Shown here: positions 1 through 8,260 of the stretch, piece by piece
Numbering within the stretch: position 1 is the first letter of the stretch
Layout: every line of letters begins with the position of its first letter
NCBI GenBank assembly: GCA_025454275.1
Contig: JALOOS010000058.1
Coordinates: 1 to 8,572 of the forward strand
Source of the DNA: Desulfobacterales bacterium
GTDB lineage: Bacteria > Desulfobacterota > Desulfobacteria > Desulfobacterales > SpSt-501
DNA length: 8,572 bases
Direction of reading: 5' to 3'
Position numbers and translations under genes: made by a program
The notes under the pieces: model-generated
What the model was told of the DNA's origin: nothing
What the model saw: the letters and a program-made list of their open reading frames with translations, nothing else
Databases searched by the model: none

Positions 1-99
1 ATCACCCTGGCGGGCGACCCCTCCCTTCTCGCCGCCGCCATCCGCCGGCCCGTCGAGCGGGCATCCGGCCTGTGCGAAGCCCTCTGGGGCCTTGGCTGA
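1..99 (+). CDS. 3' end of an unrecognised protein-coding gene (partial)
   Basis: Frame 1 is open from the window edge to a TGA at 97-99 and encodes the last 32 residues of a protein ending in CEALWGLG. 28 of its 32 codons end in G or C, as in the clear genes of this window, which favours this frame over the others. I do not recognise the family. The tail does not resemble IspD, the usual partner gene of ispF. It could be the last gene of an upstream operon, since about 235 non-coding bases separate it from ispF. The reading frame is likely; the function is unknown. Confidence 0.45.
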   Translation: MTLAGDPSLLAAAIRRPVERASGLCEALWGLG

Positions 100-122
100 A
101 GCGCCTTTGCGGGAGGCGACGG

Positions 123-151
123 TTGTCGGTCGATAGAGGATGTGATATTGT
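123..151 (+). promoter_or_regulatory. Candidate sigma-70 promoter for ispF-uvrB-uvrC
   Basis: TTGTCG (123-128) and TATTGT (146-151) each match the -35 and -10 consensus at four of six positions and are exactly 17 bp apart. The pair lies 24 bp after the preceding stop and about 185 bp before ispF, in the least GC-rich part of the gap. A transcript from here would carry both hexamer arrays in its leader. This is pattern matching only. Confidence 0.3.
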
Positions 152-179
152 TCCCCCTGCATTCGGCAGAATTCCCACC

Positions 180-278
180 GGGGTCGGGGTCGGTATCGGG
201 TTCGGCATCGAATGGGCAGACATCATCCGGAACTGGCCCTGAAACGCCGATTCCGATACCGATTCCGATAGCGACCCC
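180..278. repeat. Two inverted arrays of five hexamers each
   Basis: The left array (180-209) is five contiguous units of the form GGNNTC. The right array (249-278) is five units of the complementary form GANNCC, the fourth unit being GATAGC. The arrays point at each other across 39 bp. Shifted by one unit, four hexamers of each arm match at 20 of 24 positions by my hand count; in full register 23 of 30 match. The transcript could fold into a long imperfect stem-loop in the ispF leader. Similar degenerate CGATNC-type arrays are, as I recall, scattered through some deltaproteobacterial genomes, so this may be a dispersed intergenic repeat and not a regulator of ispF. Confidence 0.6.
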
Positions 279-335
279 GACGCATGTTGGACGCTGTTGC
301 ACCTTGCTGATGCGATAAACGAGGTCTTGACCGAC

Positions 336-872
336 ATGCTGCTCCCATTGATGCGCACCGGAATCGGATTCGACTTTCATCGCCTGGTGGCAGGGCGCCC
401 GCTCGTGCTCGGCGGCGTTCACATCGCGTGGGAGCGCGGCCTGCTCGGGCACATCGCGTGGGAGCGCGGCCTGCTCGGGCACTCCGACGCGGACGCCCTG
501 GTCCACGCCGTCTGCGACGCGCTCCTGGGGGCGGCCGGGCTGGGCGATATCGGCCGGCATTTCCCCGACACCGATCCGCGTTTCAAGGGAATCGCCAGCG
601 TGAGACTGCTCGAATCCTGCCGCCGTCTGATCGCCGAACGGGGGTTTTCGGTCGTCAACGTCGATGCGGTGATCCTGGCCGAGGCCCCGCGCACCGCCCC
701 CTACCGCAGCGAAATGGAGGCGAACATCGCCCGGGCGCTTGCGATCGCGACCGAGCGGGTCAACGTCAAGGCCACCACCATGGAGGGCTGCGGGGTAATC
801 GGCCGGGGCGAGGGGATCGGCGCCATGGCGACCGTTCTCCTCGCCCCGGCCGACGACGGACCCTGCGCGTGA
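336..872 (+). CDS. ispF: 2-C-methyl-D-erythritol 2,4-cyclodiphosphate synthase, with a 10-residue internal duplication
   Basis: IspF converts CDP-methylerythritol 2-phosphate to the 2,4-cyclodiphosphate with release of CMP, in the cytosolic MEP isoprenoid pathway; the family is a homotrimer with a divalent metal. Numbered from the ATG at 351, metal ligands Asp8, His10 and His52, the His44-Ser45 pair, FPDTD (71-75), the TTME segment (142-145) and GRGEG (151-155) are visible. All after residue 33 sit exactly ten positions later than in E. coli IspF. The offset is explained by a tandem repeat of HIAWERGLLG. I chose ATG 336 because GAGGT lies 10 bases upstream; ATG 351 (MRTGIGFDFH) matches the usual family start and remains a real alternative. 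Product 178 aa (173 from 351), against about 159 in E. coli. uvrB starts 5 bp downstream. Confidence 0.93.
   Translation: MLLPLMRTGIGFDFHRLVAGRPLVLGGVHIAWERGLLGHIAWERGLLGHSDADALVHAVCDALLGAAGLGDIGRHFPDTDPRFKGIASVRLLESCRRLIAERGFSVVNVDAVILAEAPRTAPYRSEMEANIARALAIATERVNVKATTMEGCGVIGRGEGIGAMATVLLAPADDGPCA
420..482 (+). repeat. Perfect 30-bp tandem duplication inside ispF
   Basis: Bases 421-450 and 451-480 are identical at all 30 positions. The period-30 match runs from 420 to 482, about 2.1 copies. The unit length keeps the reading frame and repeats ten residues (HIAWERGLLG) just before the GHSDAD active-site segment. Absence of any silent change between copies argues for a recent event by slippage or unequal recombination, or for an assembly or sequencing artefact. 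Confidence 0.97.
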
Positions 873-877
873 GCGCC

Positions 878-2894
<2,017 letters not shown>

Positions 2895-2908
<14 letters not shown>

Positions 2909-4751
2909 CGCCGACAGCTCCCCGCCGGCAGCGCCTGCCGTCGCTCTTTCCGAGGTCACGACCGAACCGGGGGTCTACCTCCTGAAGGACAGGGGCGGGC
3001 AAGTCCTCTATGTCGGCAAGGCGCGCAACCTGCGCCGACGCCTGGCGGCCTACTTCAAACCCTCCGGCCACGCCGACCCCAAGACGGCGGCCCTGGCGCA
3101 CCGGGTGGCCGCCGTCGAGACCGTCATCACCCGCACCGAAAAAGAGGCCCTGATCCTCGAGTCGACCCTCATCAAACGGCACCGGCCGCGCTACAACGTG
3201 GTGCTCAAGGACGACAAGCGCTACCCTTCGCTGCGCCTGGACCCCTCCGAGAAATATCCGCGCTTCACGATCGTGCGCAAGATCGGGGGGGACGACGCGC
3301 TCTATTTCGGGCCCTTCGCCTCGGCCCACGCCGTGCGCGAGACCCTCGCCGTCATCACCAAGACCTTCAAGCTGCGCCAATGCAAGGCGAGCGAGTACCG
3401 CACCCGCACGCGCCCCTGCCTGCACTGCCAGATGAGCGGATGCCTCGCCCCCTGCTGCCGGGATGTGGACCCCGCCGTCTACCAGGAGCAGGTGCAGGAG
3501 GCCATCCTGTTTCTCAAGGGGCGAACCGATGAGCTGATCCGCAAGATCCGGGGCGAGATGGAAGCGGCCTCGGCGGCGTGCGCCTTCGAAAGGGCGGCGC
3601 GGCTGCGGGACAAGCTGTTTGCCCTGGAGCGCACGGTCGAGAAGCAGATCGCCGTCACCACCGATTTCGGCGATCGGGACCTCTTTGCGGCGGCGGCATC
3701 CGGAGGTGCGGCGGTGCTGGTCCAGTTCAGCGTCCGCGGCGGCTTTCTCGGCCCGACGCGGCGGCATGCCCTGCCGGAGAGCCTCGCCCCCGCAGCGGAG
3801 ATGCTGAGCGCCTTCATCCGCCAGGCGTACGGCCCCGGCACTTTCGTTCCGGCCGAGATCATCGTCTCCCACGTGCTGGAAGACGCATCGCTCCTCGCGG
3901 AATGGCTGTCGTCCGCGGCCGGGCGAACGGTGCGCCTGATCCGCCCCCGGCGCGGCGAAAAGCGGCGCCTGCTCGAGATGGCGCGGCGCAACGCCGAAAA
4001 CGAACTGGCCCTGCTGGCGGCGGGCCGCAAGGCCGAAGAGGAGCTGCTCGCACGGCTGCGCCGGCGACTGGGGCTGAGGCGGGAGCCGCACCGGATCGAA
4101 TGCTTCGACATCTCCACCTTGATGGGGTCCGAGTCCGTGGCCGGCATGGTGGTCTTCGTCGATGCCAAACCCGCGCCCGGCGCCTACCGGAAGTTCGTCA
4201 TCCGCTCCGTCGAGGGGCCGGACGACTACGCCGCCTTGTCGGAGGTGCTGCGCCGGCGGTTTGCCTCCGGCGGGGACGAGTCGCCCCTGCCGGATCTGGT
4301 CATGCTGGACGGCGGACGCGGGCAGCTCGGCATCGGTGCGGCCGTGGTGCGGGAGTTGGGGCTGGAAGGGGTGTTCGATCTGGTCGGGATCGCCAAGAGA
4401 GACGAGCGCCGGGGGGAGACGCGGGACAAGATCTTCCTCCCCGGCCGGGTGAATCCGGTGAATTTCGGCCGCGACGAGGACCTGCGGCTCTTCCTGCAGC
4501 GGGTGCGCGATGAGACCCACCGCTTCGCGATCGCGTTTCACCGTCGGCGCCGGCGCAAATCCTCCCTGCGCTCGGCCCTGGATGCCGTTCCCGGAATCGG
4601 CCCGGCGCGCAAGGCCAGGCTGCTCAAGCACTTCGGGAGCATCGCGGCGATCCGGGCGGCGACGCCCGAGGCGATCGGCGCGCTGCCCGGTTTCAACCGC
4701 GCGATGGCCGCGGCGATTCAACGCGAATTGGGCCCACGCGAGGAGCCGTGA
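2895..4751 (+). CDS. uvrC: Excinuclease ABC subunit UvrC
   Basis: UvrC binds the UvrB-DNA complex and cuts the damaged strand on both sides of the lesion. At 618 aa it has the full family layout. A GIY-YIG nuclease (about 22-100; GVY 26-28, YVG 39-41, Glu in the EALILES segment) makes the 3' cut. Cysteines 163, 175, 183 and 187 have the C-X11-C-X7-C-X3-C spacing of the E. coli UvrC iron-sulfur cluster. A UVR domain (about 217-245) pairs with UvrB. The RNase H-like nuclease for the 5' cut shows Asp405 (ECFDIS), Asp472 (MLDGG) and His549 (AFHR). Two helix-hairpin-helix motifs (about 560-612, VPGIGPARKARLL) bind DNA. The ATG lies inside the end of uvrB, so translation is probably coupled; only a weak GAG lies 10 bases upstream. 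Confidence 0.97.
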
Positions 4752-4764
4752 GCCCGGCGGCGAA

Positions 4765-5700
4765 TCAGTAGGTCAACTTCGCCAGGGCGCTCTTCAGCTC
4801 CTGCACCGCGGCGGCGGACTTCTGCAGCGCAGCGTTTTCCGCCGCGGAGAGCTTGATCTCGATCACCTGCTCGACCCCCTTGGCGCCCAGCTTCACCGGC
4901 ACCCCGATGAAAAGGTCCCGGATCCCGTATTCCCCCTGGAGGTAGGCCGCGCAGGGCAGGACCTTCTTCTTGTCCTTCAGAATGGACTCGGCCATCTCGA
5001 CCGCGGCCGAGGCCGGTGCATAGTAGGCACTGCCGGTCTTGAGCAGGCTGACGATTTCGGCCCCGCCGTTGCGGGTGCGGGTGACGAGGGCCTCGATCCG
5101 CTCCGGGCTCATCAGCTCGGTGATGGGAATCCCGGCAACGCTGGAGTAGCGCGGCAGCGGCACCATGGTGTCCCCGTGACCGCCGAGGACGAAGGCATGG
5201 GTGTTCTCCACCGATACGCCGAGCTCCATGGCGATGAAGGCCCGGAACCGCGCCGAGTCGAGAACGCCGGCCATGCCGATGACCCTGTGCTGAGGAAACC
5301 CGCTGGCCTCGAAGGCCACGTGGCACATGGCGTCCAGGGGGTTGCTGACGATGATCAGAACCGCCCGGGGCGCGCGCGCGGCGATCTCCCGGGTCACCTT
5401 TTTCACGATACCGGCGTTGGTGGCCAGCAGGTCGTCCCGGCTCATCCCCGGCTTGCGGGGAATCCCGGCCGTGATGATGACGATGTCGGAGTCGGCCGCG
5501 GCATCGTAGGAGTTGGTGCCCGTCAGGCGGGCATCGTGTTTTTCGATGGGCGCCGCCTCGGCCAGGTCCAGGGCCTTGCCCTGAGGCACCCCCTCGATGA
5601 TGTCCACGAGCACGACGTCGCAGAGCTCTTTTTCCGCCAGGCGCTGTGCGGCCGTGGCCCCGACATTGCCTGCACCGACAACCGTGACTTTCTTTTCCAT
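4765..5700 (-). CDS. mdh: Malate dehydrogenase, NAD-dependent, LDH-like type
   Basis: The enzyme interconverts malate and oxaloacetate with NAD(H) in the cytosolic TCA cycle. The 311-aa product has the Rossmann motif GAGNVG (9-14), Asp33 at the end of the second strand (expected for NAD preference), and the active-site loop GIPRKPGMSRDD. In that loop Arg82 sits where lactate dehydrogenases carry Gln, which marks malate specificity; Arg88 is the mobile-loop arginine. Asn120, Asp148-Arg151 and the catalytic His175 (GGHGD) complete the site. The sequence resembles the lactate-dehydrogenase-like MDH group and not the E. coli MDH group. The start is firm: AAGGAG (complement of 5707-5712) lies 6 bases before the ATG. 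The gene stands alone on the - strand, convergent with uvrC and divergent from the mglA-like gene. Confidence 0.96.
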   Translation of the reverse strand: MEKKVTVVGAGNVGATAAQRLAEKELCDVVLVDIIEGVPQGKALDLAEAAPIEKHDARLTGTNSYDAAADSDIVIITAGIPRKPGMSRDDLLATNAGIVKKVTREIAARAPRAVLIIVSNPLDAMCHVAFEASGFPQHRVIGMAGVLDSARFRAFIAMELGVSVENTHAFVLGGHGDTMVPLPRYSSVAGIPITELMSPERIEALVTRTRNGGAEIVSLLKTGSAYYAPASAAVEMAESILKDKKKVLPCAAYLQGEYGIRDLFIGVPVKLGAKGVEQVIEIKLSAAENAALQKSAAAVQELKSALAKLTY

Positions 5701-5967
5701 GAGCCTCTCCTTGGGTTCGAATAAGGGTTTGCGGGAGGGCCCGGGGTCTGCTTGCCCCGGCCGGCATCATAATGCGTCGAAAGGTTTTCTGGTTAGCATA
5801 TCCTCCATGTTTGTCAACAAAATTCACAAGTTGACTTATCCGGCCGGGGTGCGGTAGAGAGGCTCGCTATGCGGCCGCCGCGGCGCCCCTGCCGATTCTT
5901 CCCTTTCGGCTTTTCCGCCGACGGCACCTATGGTATTATTAATTCTTAATTCGGAACGCTCGAAACG
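5701..5967. promoter_or_regulatory. Divergent intergenic region between mdh and the MglA-type gene
   Basis: This 267-bp gap must carry the promoters of two divergent units. Its centre (about 5765-5840) is much more AT-rich than the surrounding genes. GTCAAC (5813-5818) and GTTGAC (5830-5835) form an inverted pair with an 11-bp spacer, a possible operator. The left arm contains TTGACA read on the - strand (5812-5817), a perfect -35 sequence, but no good -10 lies 16-18 bp beyond it. The - strand TATGAT (5766-5771) is -10-like but lacks a good -35. The mdh promoter is therefore not placed with confidence. Confidence 0.35.
5911..5952 (+). promoter_or_regulatory. Candidate extended -10 promoter for the MglA-type operon
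   Basis: TGG followed by TATTAT (5931-5939) fits an extended -10 element (TGn plus TATNNT). The sequence 17 bp upstream, TTTTCC (5911-5916), is a poor -35, as is common with extended -10 promoters. Directly behind lie two tandem copies of TTAATTC (5939-5945, 5946-5952), which also create the inverted pair ATTAA/TTAAT around the expected transcription start. That placement would suit a repressor site. The leader would be only about 20 bases long. Confidence 0.4.
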
Positions 5968-6576
5968 ATGGCGGTCGTCAATCTCAAGAAGCGGCAGATC
6001 GAGTGCAAGATCGTCTATTACGGCCCCGCGCGCTGCGGCAAGACGACCAATCTCGAGTACATCCACCGGACCTTCACCCAGCACGTGAGGGGCCAGTTGA
6101 TCTCCATCGACACCGAGGGGGACCGCACCCTGTTTTTCGATTTCCTGCCCCTGGAGCTGGGCCAGGTGAAAGGGTTCGATGTGCGCGTCCAGCTCTACAC
6201 GGTTCCCGGGCAGGTGCGCTACGGCTCCACCCGCAAGCTCGTCCTGCGCGGTGCGGACGGCATCGTCTTCGTCGCCGATTCGCTGGATGTGCGGCGCGAG
6301 CAGAACATGCTGGCGCTGAAAGATCTGCAGCAGAACCTGAAGGAGTATCGGCTGAGCATTTTCAAAATTCCGCTGGTCATGCAGTTCAACAAGCGCGACC
6401 TGGCGGACGAGGGGATCACCCTGATGAGCGTGGAGCAGATGGAACAAGAGCTCAACCGGCAGCTCAAAGCCCCCGCTTTCCCGGCCGCGGCGCTCAAAGG
6501 CGCCGGGGTGGGGGGCACCCTGCGGGAATGCCTGCGGCTGGTGCTGCGGGCGCTCCAGCAGGAGGTCCATTTCTGA
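5968..6576 (+). CDS. MglA-type Ras-like small GTPase
   Basis: The 202-aa product closely resembles Myxococcus xanthus MglA, the cytosolic GTPase switch that sets cell polarity and drives gliding and type IV pilus motility. The P-loop GPARCGKT is at 19-26, then the switch segment TEGDRTLFFDFLPL with Arg53 and Thr54, TVPGQ at 78-82 in place of the classical DxxGQ, and NKRD at 141-144. In MglA, Arg53 acts as an intrinsic arginine finger and Gln82 as the catalytic glutamine; both are present, so GTP hydrolysis is expected. AALKGAGV occupies the G5 position. No signal peptide or membrane segment is seen. The Shine-Dalgarno is weak (GGA 12 bases upstream). No MglB/roadblock GAP gene is present here. 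The DUF4388/cNMP gene follows after 10 bp, implying co-transcription. The family is certain; the cellular role is inferred. Confidence 0.92.
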   Translation: MAVVNLKKRQIECKIVYYGPARCGKTTNLEYIHRTFTQHVRGQLISIDTEGDRTLFFDFLPLELGQVKGFDVRVQLYTVPGQVRYGSTRKLVLRGADGIVFVADSLDVRREQNMLALKDLQQNLKEYRLSIFKIPLVMQFNKRDLADEGITLMSVEQMEQELNRQLKAPAFPAAALKGAGVGGTLRECLRLVLRALQQEVHF

Positions 6577-6586
6577 GGTCTCGGGC

Positions 6587-7783
6587 ATGCCCTCCAACAT
6601 CGATTTTTCCGGAAAACTGAGCTTTATGAACCTGGGCGAGCTGCTCCAGCTCCTGGGCGGCTCGGGCGCCTCGGGCACCCTCAAGATCATCAGCCCGTAC
6701 GCGCCGGCGCCGGGAGTCATCCATGTCGACAACGGCAACCCCGTCAACGCCTCCGCCGGAGCGCTCACCGGCACCGATGCCTTGTTTTCCCTCTTCGGGT
6801 GGACGGAAGGGCAATTCGAATTCACCGGCGGCGAGGTTGCCGGCGAGAGGCTGATCAAAAAAGGCCGGATGGAGATCATTCTCGACGGACTGCGTCTGCT
6901 GGACGAGGGCAAGATCGAGAGGCTCCAGCGTCCCCCGTCCGCCGGCGATGCGCCGCCGGCATCGGAGGCCGCTGCGGCCGCCGTGAAAAAGTCGGATCTG
7001 CCGCCCATCATCAAGGGGCCGCTGGTGGACTACGCCGCGATCGTGGACGAGGAGACCTACTACGAGGGCGATGAAATCGTCCGCGAAGGGGCCCACGGCA
7101 GCTGGATCTGGGTGGTGCTGGAGGGCTCGGCCGAGATCATCAAAGCCACCCCCGCCGGGCCCTTCAAGCTGCTGCGGGTCGGGGACGGCGCCTTCCTGGG
7201 CAGCATCGCGTCGCTGCTCACCGGTAACAACGTGCGCGGGTCGACCGTGATGGCCTGCGGGAACATCCAGCTCGGCATGCTGGACACCCAGCAGCTTGCC
7301 GGGGAGATCGCCACCTTGTCCAACGAGTACAAGAGCCTGATCCGAAGCCTCGACAGCCGCCTGCGCAGCGTCACCGACATCGCCGCGCAGATCCACGCCC
7401 GCAACCCCGCCAGCCTGGCCCTGATCAAGGACAAGCGCATTGCCGTGCGCGAGGGGCACAGCGAGGAGCGGCTCTTCCGGATCCGGGAGGGGGAGGTGGT
7501 GGTGGCGCGCGGCGCCGAGAAGGGATACCTGCCGCTCGCCGTTCTGAAGGAAGGGGACTATTTCGGCCACATCCCCTTCCTCACCCTCGGCCATGAACCG
7601 GACAACGCAGCGGTCTTCTCGTCCAACGACCTCAAGCTCGCCACCGTCGACATCGACCAGGTGACGGGCGAACACCGGCGCCTCTCCTCCACCCTGAAGC
7701 ACATGGTCGAGCATCTCGCGGCTTGCATCTCGGCGACTACCCTGGTAACAATGAACCTTTACAACCGGTCCGGCCTGGCCTGA
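6587..7783 (+). CDS. DUF4388 protein with two cyclic-nucleotide-binding-like domains
   Basis: The 398-aa soluble protein begins with a DUF4388 (PatA-like) domain at about 1-115 (FSGKLSFMNLGELLQLLG, then a GVIHVDNG strand). Next come an Ala/Pro-rich linker (116-143) and two consecutive cNMP-binding-type beta-barrels at about 155-240 and 281-365. In the first phosphate-binding cassette the usual Glu is Ser206, while an Arg (217) is retained. In the second (FGHIPFL...EPDNAAV) the Glu is His328 and the Arg is Asp339. cAMP or cGMP binding is therefore doubtful, especially in the second domain. There is no DNA-binding domain, so it is not a CRP-type regulator. GAGGT 7 bases upstream, overlapping the preceding stop, supports ATG 6587. 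It probably works with the adjacent MglA-type GTPase as sensor, effector or scaffold; that is inference from adjacency. Confidence 0.85.
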   Translation: MPSNIDFSGKLSFMNLGELLQLLGGSGASGTLKIISPYAPAPGVIHVDNGNPVNASAGALTGTDALFSLFGWTEGQFEFTGGEVAGERLIKKGRMEIILDGLRLLDEGKIERLQRPPSAGDAPPASEAAAAAVKKSDLPPIIKGPLVDYAAIVDEETYYEGDEIVREGAHGSWIWVVLEGSAEIIKATPAGPFKLLRVGDGAFLGSIASLLTGNNVRGSTVMACGNIQLGMLDTQQLAGEIATLSNEYKSLIRSLDSRLRSVTDIAAQIHARNPASLALIKDKRIAVREGHSEERLFRIREGEVVVARGAEKGYLPLAVLKEGDYFGHIPFLTLGHEPDNAAVFSSNDLKLATVDIDQVTGEHRRLSSTLKHMVEHLAACISATTLVTMNLYNRSGLA

Positions 7784-7811
7784 GGCAACGGACCGGGGAA
7801 GGGGCGTCCCC

Positions 7812-8159
7812 ATGGCGACACGTGAACAGCGGAAACACCCTCGCCTCAACAGCAAAAACTTATCCTACATCTGCCTGGACGAGGAGGATCGAACCGTCAA
7901 GCAGGGGATGGGCCGCACCCTGAACATTTCCGAATCCGGCATTCTGCTGGAGACCCATTTTCCGGTTGAGGCCGGGCATACGGTGGTGGTCAGCCTGGGC
8001 CTGGACGACGATCTGGCCGATATCAAGGGCCATCCGGTGCACATCAAGTCGGTCGCACAGGGGGTGTATGAAGTGGGGGTGGAGTTCGTGGAGATGGACT
8101 CAAAGTCCATGAAGACGCTCAAGCGCTACCTGCGCGCGACGAAATCGCCGGGCGACTGA
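7812..8159 (+). CDS. PilZ domain protein, predicted c-di-GMP receptor
   Basis: The 115-aa product is a stand-alone PilZ domain. PilZ proteins bind cyclic di-GMP and pass the signal to motility, exopolysaccharide or other partners. The two ligand motifs are intact: RxxxR at 7-11 (RKHPR) and the (D/N)xSxxG box at 38-43 (NISESG), with the expected spacing, so binding is likely. The rest follows the family barrel (GILLET, VVVSLGL, YEVGVEFVEM) and ends in a helix that closes the domain. No other output domain is attached, so it probably acts through a partner protein. AAGGGG 7 bases upstream sets the start. It lies 28 bp after the DUF4388/cNMP gene on the same strand and before a terminator-like hairpin, so it is probably the last gene of that operon. 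Confidence 0.92.
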   Translation: MATREQRKHPRLNSKNLSYICLDEEDRTVKQGMGRTLNISESGILLETHFPVEAGHTVVVSLGLDDDLADIKGHPVHIKSVAQGVYEVGVEFVEMDSKSMKTLKRYLRATKSPGD

Positions 8160-8175
8160 ACGCCGATCATCCGCC

Positions 8176-8214
8176 GCCCCATTCAATTCCGCCGCCGGGG
8201 GGCTGGGGCTTTTT
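8176..8214 (+). terminator. Probable rho-independent terminator after the PilZ gene
   Basis: GCCCCA (8176-8181) pairs with TGGGGC (8204-8209) and is followed at once by TTTTT (8210-8214). The 22-base loop is GC-rich and may fold further. It sits 17 bp after the PilZ stop and ahead of purC, where the end of the mglA-type operon is expected. The long loop and short U-tract make it less than ideal. Confidence 0.5.
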
Positions 8215-8260
8215 GGGTCGATCCGCGCAGAGCGGGCACAAGAAAGGAGACGATTTCTCA

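Larger units (their letters stand above)
100..335. other. Non-coding region upstream of ispF
   Basis: I see no convincing gene between the stop of the upstream frame and the start of ispF. The stretch is less GC-biased than its neighbours. It holds a candidate sigma-70 promoter (123-151) and two inverted hexamer arrays (180-209 and 249-278). A reading frame on the - strand crosses it, but its Pro/Thr-rich centre is simply the translation of the hexamer repeats. Confidence 0.6.

Noticed and set aside
2..358. 118-residue - strand frame across the ispF upstream region
   Set aside because: Its Pro/Thr-rich centre is only the translated hexamer array, and it overlaps the start of ispF and the upstream gene end.
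428..877. Long upstream extension of the uvrB reading frame inside ispF
   Set aside because: It reads Arg/Pro/Gly-rich out-of-frame sequence, overlaps a clear ispF, and uvrB homology begins at about 878.
4806..4847. 9-bp inverted repeat (CCGCGGCGG / CCGCCGCGG) inside the 3' part of mdh
   Set aside because: It lies in coding sequence made of Ala codons, has a 24-base loop and no T-tract after it; likely chance in GC-rich DNA, so not called as a terminator for uvrC.
4510..5724. 404-residue + strand frame across the end of uvrC and all of mdh
   Set aside because: It spans two well-supported genes in another frame or strand and has no coherent domain.
5767..5808. Possible 13-residue leader peptide upstream of mdh on the - strand
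   Set aside because: The frame is very short, the GGAGG lies only 2 bases before its second Met, there is no attenuator-like hairpin, and no amino-acid bias suggests a leader function.
5906..5921. Small hairpin TCGGC/GCCGA upstream of the MglA-type gene
   Set aside because: Only 5 bp of stem with no T-tract or conserved context; expected by chance.
6494..7855. 453-residue - strand frame opposite the DUF4388/cNMP gene
   Set aside because: Shadow of a confident + strand gene; no motif or ribosome-binding site supports it.
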